The translations under genes were made by a program, and so were the position numbers. Source: Arthrobotrys musiformis (taxonomy: Eukaryota; Ascomycota; Orbiliomycetes; Orbiliales; Orbiliaceae). Taken from it: a DNA stretch of 64,000 nt. The notes beneath the pieces are model-generated. The model saw nothing but the letters and a program-made list of their open reading frames with translations. It was not told the origin of the DNA and searched no databases. How positions within the stretch are numbered: position 1 is the first letter of the stretch; each line of letters starts with the position of its first letter. Location: assembly GCA_036971715.1 (NCBI GenBank), contig JAVHJL010000002.1, forward strand, positions 962,501-1,026,500. The letters run 5' to 3'. Positions 1 through 10,208 of the stretch are shown in pieces.

Positions 1-318
1 CAGGAAAGGGAACATATAAAGCCCCTAGGGGGACCGTTTATAGAGTTAGTAAGGGGAACATGAAGATAATGGAACGAGGAATGGCACAGTACGAAGAAAT
101 TGCGGAGAGGAGTAGCAAAAAGTTGATGGAAGGTCTTTCCTAGTCTTGGATTCAAGACTATGTTCTAGTTAATATTACACTAACTTTTGTCTATATATTA
201 ATATGACAAACGGCCAAGTGTTTGGCCGTAAATTCATGAACTCATGAATACACCTATGAACTCCCCATATAATAAACCCTGTAGAAATTTGTGTCGTTAA
301 TCCCGGAAAATGATGCAT
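1..318. other. intergenic, 3' side of MYG1
   Basis: AT-rich sequence downstream of the MYG1 stop codon, presumably 3' UTR and spacer. I see no coding frame with conserved character and no RNA gene. Confidence 0.5.
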
Positions 319-1649
319 TTACTCTGCAACAGCCCTCTTGGCCATCTCCAAAGCTCCTTCGTATGTCTTGTTTCCGCCAATGAATCCACTGGCATGGACG
401 AAGACACAACCATCGATTCCGGTGAGCTCGCTGAGATCCTCGTCTCTGACGCCCCTCCACTTCTCCGGGAGGCCCTTCCTGTTCTCAAAGCTGTCCTTGC
501 CGACGGAGACAGCCTGGATTCTCCACCCCTTCCCATCACTGTACAAAGTGTAGAGGATCTCTCCTTTGATACCCTCCTCTTCCTCAACATTGTACAAATG
601 CTCCTTCCAAGGACACGAGATGCCCAGGTTGATGATCTTCCCGGATGGGTCGATTTCAAAACGCTTCTTGAGCGCATCGACCACGATCTGCCGAGCTGGC
701 AACCATGCCTTGGAGTAGTAATCAAGCTTATCGACGAAAACATCGCCCATAAGCTTCGACGCCTTCTCGAACTGCAAGTTGCTGATTTCGTCGGTAATAG
801 TCTCGTTCCATCGAGGATTCAACCCGGCAACTAAAGATGGCAACGTAATCCCTTTCTCGGAAAAGGCGGGAGGTCCGGCGGACGAAGCGAACGCGGAGAT
901 ACCGTTATCGTTCGCATCGATAGCCTCGATGAACTCCGTGTAAAGCTTTTGGTACAAGATCTCAACACGGGGGTCGTTAACTTCGATTTCGGTCTTCAAG
1001 GAAATGATCTCCTTGCCGAAGTATTTGTAGATTAGACCGGCGGAGGAGAGACGGGTGACATGTTTGTCGGAGAAGGTTTCGGTGAAGGTTCTTTGGTGGT
1101 GGTCAAAGTGCTTGGTATGGTCGCAGACGCCGGTGACATCGACGATTATGTCACAGGCTTCGAGGGTTGGTGGATCACGGGAACGGACGACGGGAGAGTC
1201 CTTGTAGGTTGGAGTCAGACGGAGGAGGTAGACTGCTAGAGCTTCATCGGCCTATGTGATGTCAGTGGGGGTACGACATATAGCGGGGTATGCCGAGAGG
1301 CGGGGCTCATACGTGGAAGGCACCACTAGGTGACAGTTAGTAACCATATAGATCTAACAAGAATTAGATGGGACGTGACGTACTTGTGAGTGCCAATAGT
1401 CTTCTGCTCGATCTTGAGCTTCTTAGCAGGATTGGCCAACTGGTCGGCGGCAGACTTGGAAGTTTCCATGATCGATTGGTATCTACGCTGTAGGTAGGTT
1501 GATGGGAAGGTGACAGGCTGCTGAACGAGTCTTCTTCGACTGATATTAGTGATTCTTGGGAGTGTTCGCGTCAGTACTCGTGTCGCAGTGAGAAGAGGAG
1601 TGTTCATGAACAGGTCGAAGTTGGAAATCTGGGGAAGGCTGAAAGACAT
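319..1649 (-). CDS. MYG1: MYG1-family metal-dependent exonuclease (UPF0160)
   Basis: Three exons: 1384-1649, a 13-nt microexon 1313-1325, and 319-1251; 403 aa. Splicing rebuilds the family signature IGTHNGAFHADEAL at about residues 85-98 (family norm GTFHCDEAL, so Thr and Cys are both Ala here). The next exon continues with DVTG, DHH and the long conserved MYG1 body ending AKRAVAE. MYG1 is a DHH-type 3'-5' RNA exonuclease reported in nucleus and mitochondria. The first 60 residues are rich in Arg, Ser and Thr without acidic runs, like a mitochondrial presequence, and Met61 (1469) could start a non-mitochondrial form. The start chosen is the first ATG in the frame (1649). Function is confident; dual targeting is inference. 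Confidence 0.92.
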
Positions 1650-1936
1650 CGAAGCCAATCAAAATGCCTCCAAATCAAAGCTGGACAACACACGAAATAC
1701 CACAAATCAGCACATTTGTCTATGACACCAGCAGTTGCACAATTGACTGTAATTTAATAGCGGGGCACTCCGCAGAATTCAGATTGATATCATACTAACA
1801 AGCCAGAAACTCCATTAAAAGTAACACGCAAAAAAATGCAAACGCTCATTAACATTAGTTTTAATAATAACGAAAGTAGAAGTAAAAGTATTGTCGGCTC
1901 TTGGCCGCCTAAGCTTATCGATCCCATCCGTTTGCC

Positions 1937-3226
1937 TTACATCATTTCGTAGGTATTCGCCCTCACCGGTTGCGGGTAAGCCTCTAGCAGCTTATCGTCC
2001 TGTGCGTCTTTCTTTCTCTGAGCTTCCGCTGCCGATTCTTTGCCCTTCTTATCCTGCTCACTCTTCTTATCATCTTTATCATCTACTTTCTTCTTCTCGT
2101 CTACCGGTAGCATCATATCTGAGCTAGCGATCTCGACTGCTTCGGCTGTGGGCTGGTACCACCCCGTTTGTGCGTTCCAAGCCGTTAGTGTCTGTGCCTG
2201 TGCCCTCCTCATGGCTTGTTCGTACTCGAACCCCATTTGGGGGTGCATCGCTGCGTTGTTTGTAGGCACAGGTGGGTAGACGTAACCATACGGTTGCTGG
2301 TACCCCGGTGGAGCGAGTTGTCCCTGTATAGTAGGTTGTGTACCGTGACTCGACCATGATTGCTGAGACTGGTAAGACATCCGAGGGTCTTGTGAGTAAA
2401 CGCTGTTTCTCGGGTCTGAGCTTGAGATGGATGGCGGGTATTGTCCATGCGCCGAAGTCGGTGACGATGCTTCGTAAGGGTAGTGTGGGTTATTGGGATG
2501 GGCCATGTAAGCGGGATGTGTCGGCATCCCCGTTGGGTCTGCTGGCGTTTCTGGTTGTTGTTGGGCCGCGGCCTGTCCGGCTTTATTACCCATCGGAAAT
2601 TGATCTGCAAGGGCCTTGTCCATCTCTTTGCGCTCCGCTTTGGCCATGAGTCTATCAACAAGCACGGAGTGGGCCTTTTTCAGGGTCTTTTTGACAAAGG
2701 AGGAGAGGATGAAGTTGCATTTTAGATCGACGTCTTCGCGGATGTAGAGGCCCTCTTTCGGGACTGTGACCCCGAGTTCAAGTGGCTCTTTCGGCTCGCC
2801 TGTAGAATTTGATTAATTATTTGTGAGTCGAGTACGGCTATGTATTGATCATAGATGTTTATATTTACCTGGCAAAGAACCCCTCAAACTCCACATACTG
2901 CGGATATCCACCCCAGCAGGCGCTCTACAGTGCGTTTGCGTCCCGTTCGGCAAATCGTTGAAACAAGCCGTATAAGAGACATTTCCACTGGCGATACCGC
3001 CGGGGAGGTAATGAACTTTATCCGTCAACGAATACCAGGTGCACGCAGCTTCGTCGGCGGATGCATTTTCTGGGGCTTTTATGGGGTGTCGTTCAATTAC
3101 CAGCGGGTTGAGATCGATCATAGCCACATGGTCGTGGAAAAAGTCGATGACTGTTTTCCTGGTGAGGGAGGCGGGGAGGGGGGTGATTGTCGTGAAGACA
3201 TTGCGTTTGGACATGTAATTAGACAT
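1937..3226 (-). CDS. DUF7053 domain protein
   Basis: Two exons, 2869-3226 and 1937-2799, 406 aa. The N-terminal ~170 residues match the fungal DUF7053 family: MSKRNVFTTITPLP near the start, DFFHDHVAMIDLNPLVIERH, WYSLTDKVHYLPGG, APAGVDIR and, after the splice, FVKKTLKKAHSVLVDRL. The fold is probably START/SRPBCC-like; no reaction is known to me. The C-terminal half is low complexity, rich in Pro, Gln, Ser and Tyr, followed by a Lys/Asp/Glu-rich stretch (about residues 335-380). The start is the first ATG (3226); a second in-frame ATG at 3214 gives the start usual in the family. Its 3' end lies 287 bp from the MYG1 start, same strand. Confidence 0.85.
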
Positions 3227-5174
3227 TTTTCGCGGTCTGGGGTTTCGTTCGGCCGACAAAGGCGCGCAAACAGAGCTTAGAGACTTGGGGAGAAGTTTTT
3301 ACGTATCGTGATGGTAAGAAAAATCCGAAAAGGAAAAAAAGTTAAAGGTTAGAAGGGGAGGGAGTACAGGAATAAATGGAGAAATATAATGTGCGACAAA
3401 AGGGCTGAGAAAATGACGGGAATGACTGTCAGCAAGATAAACTACCAAGGCAAGGAATGAGCAGGGTGCCCCAAATTAACATGGATACCTTGGAAAGTGA
3501 AGAAGCTTTTATACGGACAGCGCTATTTGAAAAAAAGTGGAGCTTGTTTATCAACTAGCCCGAATGCATGGGGTCTTCCACGTATGTTTCGGCCCTCAAG
3601 AGGGGGTGGTGAGAAAACGTCAAAGACACACGGAAGAAACAATCTGACCTGCCTGAAAAACACCATATTCGTGGAGTATCGGTGAGTCGTTTCAGGTTAT
3701 GTTGCTTGGGATTTTTAATATAGAAGCAACCGCTGGGGTGGATTATCTCATCAAGGCATTTCCTTTGGCCTTCGCTTGCGCCTTGGCTGTGGCTGGGAGC
3801 CCAGGAGACGATTTTTGCCATCACGATGTCATAGCTTATATTGTTTGGCCCGTAATCGAATTTGGGGGAAAGGAGTTAGCCCTCGACACATGTGGCGAAA
3901 GTACCTACTGACAGGTACAGACGTATACATAGACTGACAGGTTCAATAAGCGCCTTCAGGGCGCATGTGCATTATTTACTCAGGCAGAGGATACACAAAT
4001 CCAACATGTAATGCAGTCAAAGTGTCGCAGTTTTATCCATCCTGCAGCCCTGTCGTTATCTGACAGGATCCAAAAAAGTAGCCCGTCGGAAGCCAAGGCT
4101 GGGCTGAGGGTCCAAACGTTTCGACAGATTTTGCAATGTCGGTAGAAGGTGCACTGCATGCGAAGGCAAGGGTCACCATGGCGTCGGCTCGTATTCGTCT
4201 ACATTGATCTTCGTCTTTTCTCTCGCCTGGCCGGGCAAGTGAAATGAATTGTAGCGTAACACCGATATTAATTCAGAAATAAATGTCGTCTGCGGTCACT
4301 TCACAGGCCGCCATTATATTGGCCCTTTTGAAGACTTCGCCTGGGCCACCATCAAGCTGGGGCTGCACGACTATGTTGGCCATTGGAGAGCCTCCTGGGG
4401 AGGAGCGGTTGGATTCTTTGAACGGGCTGGACTTGAGGCTCTAAAGCCAGGCTACCGAGCGAGCGGGTCCCTTGGTGCCCTTTCAAACCGCCTCGCCATC
4501 CATGTTCGAAGCATTTGTGGATCAATACGCATAATAACTGTATGCATGTGATTGATATCGTTCACCATCGCCATTGTAAACTTCATACCGATGCCCCTGT
4601 TAGCGTTCAAGGTTCAATTTGGTCCTATACTAGTCAATTAGAAAAGTCTTTTCTTACCGTTGTATATGTATCGATCTCCCAGCAAGCTCCCCTCTAAGCT
4701 TTGGAGAGCTGCCGAGCGAGGATCTGGATCAGTCGGTCTGTTTGCTCGCGAATCCCTGCCGAGCTGCCGTAAATGTCCCACGCGGTACTAGTGAGTTCGT
4801 TCGTGCGCAAGTTAACTCGTCAGACTCGATTTGACTTCTTCCTCCACCTCCGAACTGCGATCTCGCGTCCATCAACCAACAAACCATCTCCACATCTACC
4901 GTCCCCCATCACGAGCCATCAAAGACATCCGTCCCGAGCTTCATAGAACATCTCCGGGGCTCATTCTCACAGCCATTCAAATCTCAGTCAAAGGTCGGTG
5001 ATGACGATGGTGATAGCTTGTTAGCTGTCGCGTGTTTTCCTTCCTTGACGTTGCTGAAGCTAACAAGTCCGCGCACAGGAAGACAGGAAGCTCCCTCTTC
5101 CAACCATCTATCCCCGCTGCCATATAAAACACCGCCTTAAGTTTTATTAGTGACAATTCGAACAAGCCGCCATC
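3227..5174. other. long intergenic region
   Basis: About 1.9 kb between the divergent DUF7053 and RPB11 starts. It must carry both promoters. Open frames are short and unlike known families. A 53-codon ATG frame at 4283 and a longer frame without an ATG around 4300-4550 were seen but have no recognisable content. Nothing else supported. Confidence 0.4.
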
Positions 5175-6435
5175 ATGAACGCACCGGATAGGTTTGTCCT
5201 CGCTTCATCCGTCCCCGCTCCTTTTGTGGCGGTTTCTCCAAGATGTGGGCTCGACATGGCACGGTAGCTGGTAATCGATACCTGTATGGTATCCGGGACT
5301 CCCTCAGAGATCTTTGTAGCTTGCACATTGCCTGGTTTAGGGAATCAGAGGGTCAATGGGAATGAATCAGGGAGATACATCCGTCCGCTAGATGTGATGT
5401 TTGATGGTGGTGGTGATGGTGATGGTGATGGCTATGGTGTTGACGACGTTGGCGGGGTTGGCAGTCTGCGAGAAGCTCTGTTGAGCGTCTACAAAGCTGC
5501 CGATATCATCACATCGTCTTTCCCTCGTCGTCTCTTTCGAGAGCTATAAAAGAAACACAGCTCCATCATCATTCTTCTCTCGATCACCAACCATCTCCAC
5601 AGACACAACATCATCATCACTATCCTCATCACTATTCTCATCACTGCTTTCATCACAATCATCATCACTGCTTTCAGCATCATTCCCAATTCCCAATAAC
5701 TTCAGATATCCATCTTTCTCCTACTTTCCACCTTCAAAATGTCCCACAGTCCTCCAAAAATCTCTCCCTCCGATCTCTACCCCAGACCTACGGTTGATCC
5801 AAAGGAGGTTCCCTCGTTTGCTTGTCCAACCCAGTCTTTTCCCACCGAGACGGCTGTCTCTTACAACCAGGCTGGAGGCGGCTCCACCATTCGTGCCCAA
5901 CCTTGGAGAAACCGTCCGCATGGTTTTCAAGATTTTGCTTTTGGCGCTGACGTTCCTGAAAGATTCGAGCTCTTTATTATGGGCGATGGCGAAGAGAAGT
6001 AAGTACCCTACTCCATCCTGTACGGCTCGGTCTAAAGCTAACATGGTATTCAGGGTTACCGCCGTAGATGAGACTCGTATGCATTTCCTACAGTCCCTTG
6101 CCTAGCTGCTGTTGATACTAGACGCTAACTTGAAGGAAATAGGCGTCCCTAACTGTGTGACCTTCACCTTCAACAAGGAGGATCACACCCTCGGGAACCT
6201 TCTTCGTTCCCAACTCCTCAAGGACCCCAAGGTCCTTTTCGCGGGCTACAAGATCCCGCACCCCCTCTTCCCGTCGTTTGAACTCCGTGTTCAAACCACG
6301 GATGAGACCAATCCTCGAGCCGCCGTCATCAAGGCGGCTCAGGATCTCATCAAGGACCTGACCATCTTCAGGAACAACTTCACGCGCGAGTGGGAGTTGA
6401 AGAAGATGATCGATCCTGGCAAGGAGGCCAACTAG
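5175..6435 (+). CDS. RPB11: RNA polymerase II subunit Rpb11
   Basis: Four exons: 5175-5191 (17 nt), 5963-5998, 6054-6076, 6143-6435; 122 aa. The tiny first exon encodes MNAPD plus part of Arg, and splicing gives MNAPDRFELF, the usual family start, then TRVPNCVTFTFNKEDHTLGN and the L-dimerisation fold. Rpb11 pairs with Rpb3 in the assembly platform of Pol II. The first intron is unusually long (771 nt) and contains a second possible first exon: ATG at 5739 opens an 80-residue extension in frame with exon 2. The standard 17-nt exon fits the family best. The last exon ends at TAG 6433-6435. Confidence 0.93.
5400..5680. repeat. simple-sequence repeats in first intron of RPB11
   Basis: A GGTGATGGT-type trinucleotide tract around 5403-5445 and a CATCATCAT/TCATCAC tract around 5605-5675, both inside the 771-nt intron. 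Confidence 0.7.
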
Positions 6436-7495
6436 GCCACTTCTGTCTTCTTCTTCTCTTTTTTTCATCTGGGCCTTGGGTTTTTTGTCATTTTTTTACT
6501 TTTACTATCCTCATTGACGAAATGTATCACGATTCACGTTACTCTTCCCCCTCCGCCTTTCTCCCTCTCCCTCTTCCTCTTTTCCGGCAGGTGCACACCA
6601 TAATGACATGAAATTCCATCTGTATCTTGCTGGTACCCTCGTGCAAATCGTTCCAATCGCCCCGTTTTGTGCTGCTGCTGCATCTTTGTTTTTCTAGCAT
6701 ACAAGTGTATTATACCTGGGTGGGCACGGTGTTTATAGAATGATATTATATTCCAGTCGCTGTTTTTCAACTTCCACCACCACTACTAAATCTCATAACC
6801 CAAATACTGCCGTGATTCTAAGTGTTTCGTCTATAAAGCGATAGGTATGATGATTGCAAAGAGGAGATAGCACACTCCCATTCTTTAGCCGGCCATGAAG
6901 CTAAGCCCCCTTGTACATATGTCCGCTGTACTCAAAAAATTATAAACAAAAAGAAAACCGAAAAGACTAAGGATGAAAGTTATGGACATGAATAGTGGTT
7001 ACTCCCGTACAAAGATCCCTACTGGAACTATCCTCCTCTTCTAGTTATCACGCGAAAACTTCCCAAACACAAAAAAAAACCAGATTAAAAGCATTTTCCC
7101 GGAAGAGAGGGAGCAAAGATGCAAAGCGAGGAAGCAAAAACCGAACAAAAGGATGATCGTGAGAGTCTATAATACAGTAGTAGTAGTAGTGGTGGAGTGG
7201 AAAGGAGAGGGGAGTTGGAAGTGGGGGGAAGGACAAAGTTTGGTGGAGAAAAGGTCGCCCTGTATGTTGTTCTTTTTGATGATTTTGTATACTTATTTAC
7301 CTACTCATTCCATCAGATGGGAAGGAAAGCCCATCGAATCGTTCGTGTTTCATCGATTGAGGAAAAGTACGGTGGATTACCCTGGACCTTCTTCACTAAA
7401 TAAGTCCAATACCCCCCTGCCACCCCGGACACCTTCATCCACGGAGGGAATCCAAAAAAGAGAGAGAGAGAAAGGTTAGGTGAGGAGATGTTGAT
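6436..7495. other. convergent 3' region RPB11/PAM17
   Basis: T-rich stretches after the RPB11 stop and a purine-rich stretch before the PAM17 stop, as expected of two facing 3' UTRs. A short TAG-repeat lies near 7178. No gene seen. Confidence 0.5.
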
Positions 7496-8194
7496 TTATA
7501 GGAACTTCTCCCTCTTCCTGTTATACGCCCTCTGATCTTTCAACCACTGTCTGTACTGCGACAGCGATCCGATCTTTTCACCGTAGTAGTCCGGTACGGG
7601 GTTTGAGAAGCTCTGGAACGAAGGGTCCACGCGGTTCTTCTTGATGTGGGCGAAGAATTCTTTCTCTTTCTGTAGTTTCATATCCATGTATATTAGCGAT
7701 TCCATTTGTTTGTCATTTGTATAAGTTTAAATATGGAAGAAAGGGACTACCTTCGTAATCTCCCCCATCCACCTCCGATTAGCGACTTTGAAAGCCTGGG
7801 TTCCAGCGACGGGACCGATTAACCACCCGGTAGCACCACAAGCGATCAATCCGATACCCAGCACCATGAGCGGATCCAATCCCCAGATCATCTTCGAAGG
7901 ATCGATCTCCTGGGTTCCCAGGATGTTGAGACCGATGGTGGAAGTGAGCATGGAGCAAACGATCGAGCCGGCGAGATTGTAGCGGCGTTTTTGTTTACGG
8001 AGTTTGAGGAATGTGTTCCAGTCGAGGGGGTTTGATGTCGTCGTCGCCGTGGAGGAGGGTATTGATGTTGATGCTGCGGTTGTTGTAGAGGAGAGACGGC
8101 GGAGGGGTTGCAGGAGGGATTGGGAGGGGCGGAGGGGGGTGTGCAGGAACGGTGAGGCCGTTCGGAGGCCCAGACGGGTGAAGGTTGTGGCCAT
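7496..8194 (-). CDS. PAM17: Pam17, presequence translocase motor subunit
   Basis: Two exons, 7751-8194 and 7496-7669, 205 aa. Pam17 is an inner-membrane protein that helps organise the Tim44/Pam16-Pam18 import motor. Residues 1-55 form a Ser/Thr/Arg-rich mitochondrial presequence. LDWNTFLKLRKQKRRYNLA opens the conserved domain, followed by two hydrophobic segments (about residues 88-108 and 116-140) and the C-terminal signature KEKEFFAHIKKNRVDPS, PVPDYYGEKIGS, YRQWLKDQRAYNRKREKFL. Length and order match the family. The start ATG at 8194 is the one directly preceding the presequence. Confidence 0.95.
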
Positions 8195-8671
8195 CGTTTG
8201 TGGTTGGGTTCGAGAGTGGTGATAGTATGGTTGGCGGGGTGGAATATTGGTATTATAGTCGCCCGACCTGGATTGGTGTCGTCCGAGTGGAAGGATAGAT
8301 ATCAAACGATACGGCCAAACTCCGCCTCTCTCTTCGTCAATCCGGTCCTCGTAGTGTCGTCCCTTTGAAGCCGGTGGTGATGCTCTGAATTGGTGTAAAA
8401 GGTGGTTCTCGACGACTGTTCCAGGTGGTTGTTCAGTCGAGGAAAAAAAGGCGAGGTTTCTGCCAAGACTAAAATTTTGAGCTTTTGTTTCTGTCGACGG
8501 ATTTCCGTTTTCTTTTCTTTCCTTTTTTTCCTTTCTACGTTATACCCACCTAACAATATTCCAATTCCCCCATCGCCCGTGCGACCGACGGCCAGCAGCT
8601 GCTGTATTATTCCATCAAAACGCTTGGAGAAAGCTCCCGAGGACAGCGCCTTTGTGAAGTCTTCTTTCAAT
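8195..8671. promoter_or_regulatory. shared divergent promoter PAM17/eIF3j
   Basis: The 477-bp interval separates two divergent start codons, so both promoters must lie here. T-rich tracts near 8515-8535 are visible; no specific factor site was assigned. Confidence 0.5.
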
Positions 8672-9713
8672 ATGGCTGCGTGGGGTATGTTGTGCCCCCC
8701 CTGCCCCCCGATGGCCCCGCTATCGATAAAGGATTGAATGCATCTGACAGGAACAAAACAAAATTATGTAGACGACGAAGAAAGCGACGGTGGCTCTCCA
8801 CCCCCTGCTGTCGTTAAGAAGAGCAAGTTCGACGACGAAGAAGAAGAGGCTGAAGTATGTCAAATGTTATAGTCATATATATACATCTTGAAGCTTCTAA
8901 CAGGTGCGGATAATGGTGATATAGGTCGCCGACGCCTGGGATGCCGAAGACTCGGACGAAGAACGCGAAAAAGCCGCAAAGAAAGCCGAAGCGGAAGCAA
9001 AACGTCAAGCGGAGCTAGCTGCCAGCAAGAAATCCAAGACTCAGAGGATAGCGGAACGTCAGGCCGAACACGCTGCCGAGAAAGCACGATTGGAGGCTGA
9101 AGACGAGGACGAGGATCCCGCTACGGCTAGGGAGCGTGGTCGTCAGGCTGAATTGGCCGCGGATCTGGCTTCCGCTGGTGATCTTTTGGGCGCCGTTGCC
9201 GCTAGTTCTCAGAATTCTCGAAGGGTTGCTGCGGACCGTTCGCTCATTCAGCATAAGACAGACAGTGGCGAACAGGTCATGCTCGACCTTGCCGACCTGC
9301 CCTTGTTCCAACCCAAGCTGAAGGGCGAATTCGATGAGATCAAGAGCAAGCTTGTCCCGTTGTTTGTCAACATGCAGAAGAAGGGCCACTACCCCATTTT
9401 CCTCCAGGAGTTCTTTAGAGAAACAGCGAAGGGGATGAGCAGCGAGCAGATCAAGAAAATCGGTTCTTCGCTCACCACGCTGGCGAACGAGAAGATGAGG
9501 GAGGAGAAGGCGGCGGATACTAAGGGCAAGAAGACATCGAAGGCGAAGGCCAAGGCCACGGTTACTATCGGTGGCTCCGGCGCTGGCAAGAGCCATACCG
9601 CTGATACAACGAACTATGATAACGAGATTGATGACTAGTAAGTTCCTTTTCTCCCCTCTATTTCATAATATTACTTGCTAACATTGATATCCCATAGTGA
9701 TGATTTCATGTAA
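8672..9713 (+). CDS. HCR1: translation initiation factor eIF3 subunit j
   Basis: Four exons: 8672-8684 (13 nt), 8772-8854, 8925-9637, 9698-9713; 274 aa. The product starts MAAWDDEESDGG and has the acidic N-terminus, the charged Ala/Lys/Arg-rich coiled coil and the C-terminal eIF3j helical region (LADLPLFQPKLKGEFDEI, KKGHYPIFLQEF). eIF3j loosely joins eIF3 and binds the 40S decoding centre; the yeast protein also assists 20S pre-rRNA processing. The last intron's donor lies inside an in-frame TAG: unspliced mRNA ends DD, while splicing adds YDDFM, the usual family terminus. Confidence 0.93.
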
Positions 9714-10208
9714 ACGCCCGATTGCATGCTGTTTTCCTGACAATTGTCGATGCAGGCTGCTCCACTCCCTCTGCATTCCAACCGACTTGCATAAAAACGC
9801 TCGTGTATAGATAATACTATGTATCCGACGTTTCCCCTCCGTATTTCCTTCGTCCGTATTGCTTCTGGCATAAAAAAGTTCTGTCTCTTCCTTCTTTCAT
9901 AGCGTAAGAGAGGGCCAGGCGTATTTCTCTTTTTGTATGGGGAGAGGTTGGATTAGCGGGTGAGGAGGAGGCTGCTAGGGTGGTATTTTCTTTTATCTAG
10001 ATGGTCTCTGTTACAGATCCTGGACTAGGCTAGATGATGATTATGACGATGACGATGACGAATAGAAGTGATGATGGAGGTATTCCATTGGGTCTTCATA
10101 ACTCTATGGCTCGTAGGCTGCGTAATATCGTTATACGAATTGGTCCTCATAACTCAAACCAGGCTGCTCTACAACCGTCGCCAAAATACCACAATTGCTA
10201 GGTCAACA
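9714..10208. other. convergent 3' region eIF3j/BRN1
   Basis: Facing 3' UTRs. A GATGACGAT-type tract lies around 10034-10075. No gene supported. Confidence 0.5.

Noticed and set aside
4283..4560. Short ATG frame and overlapping ATG-less frame
   Set aside because: No domain, no splice partners; could be chance openness in GC-rich DNA.
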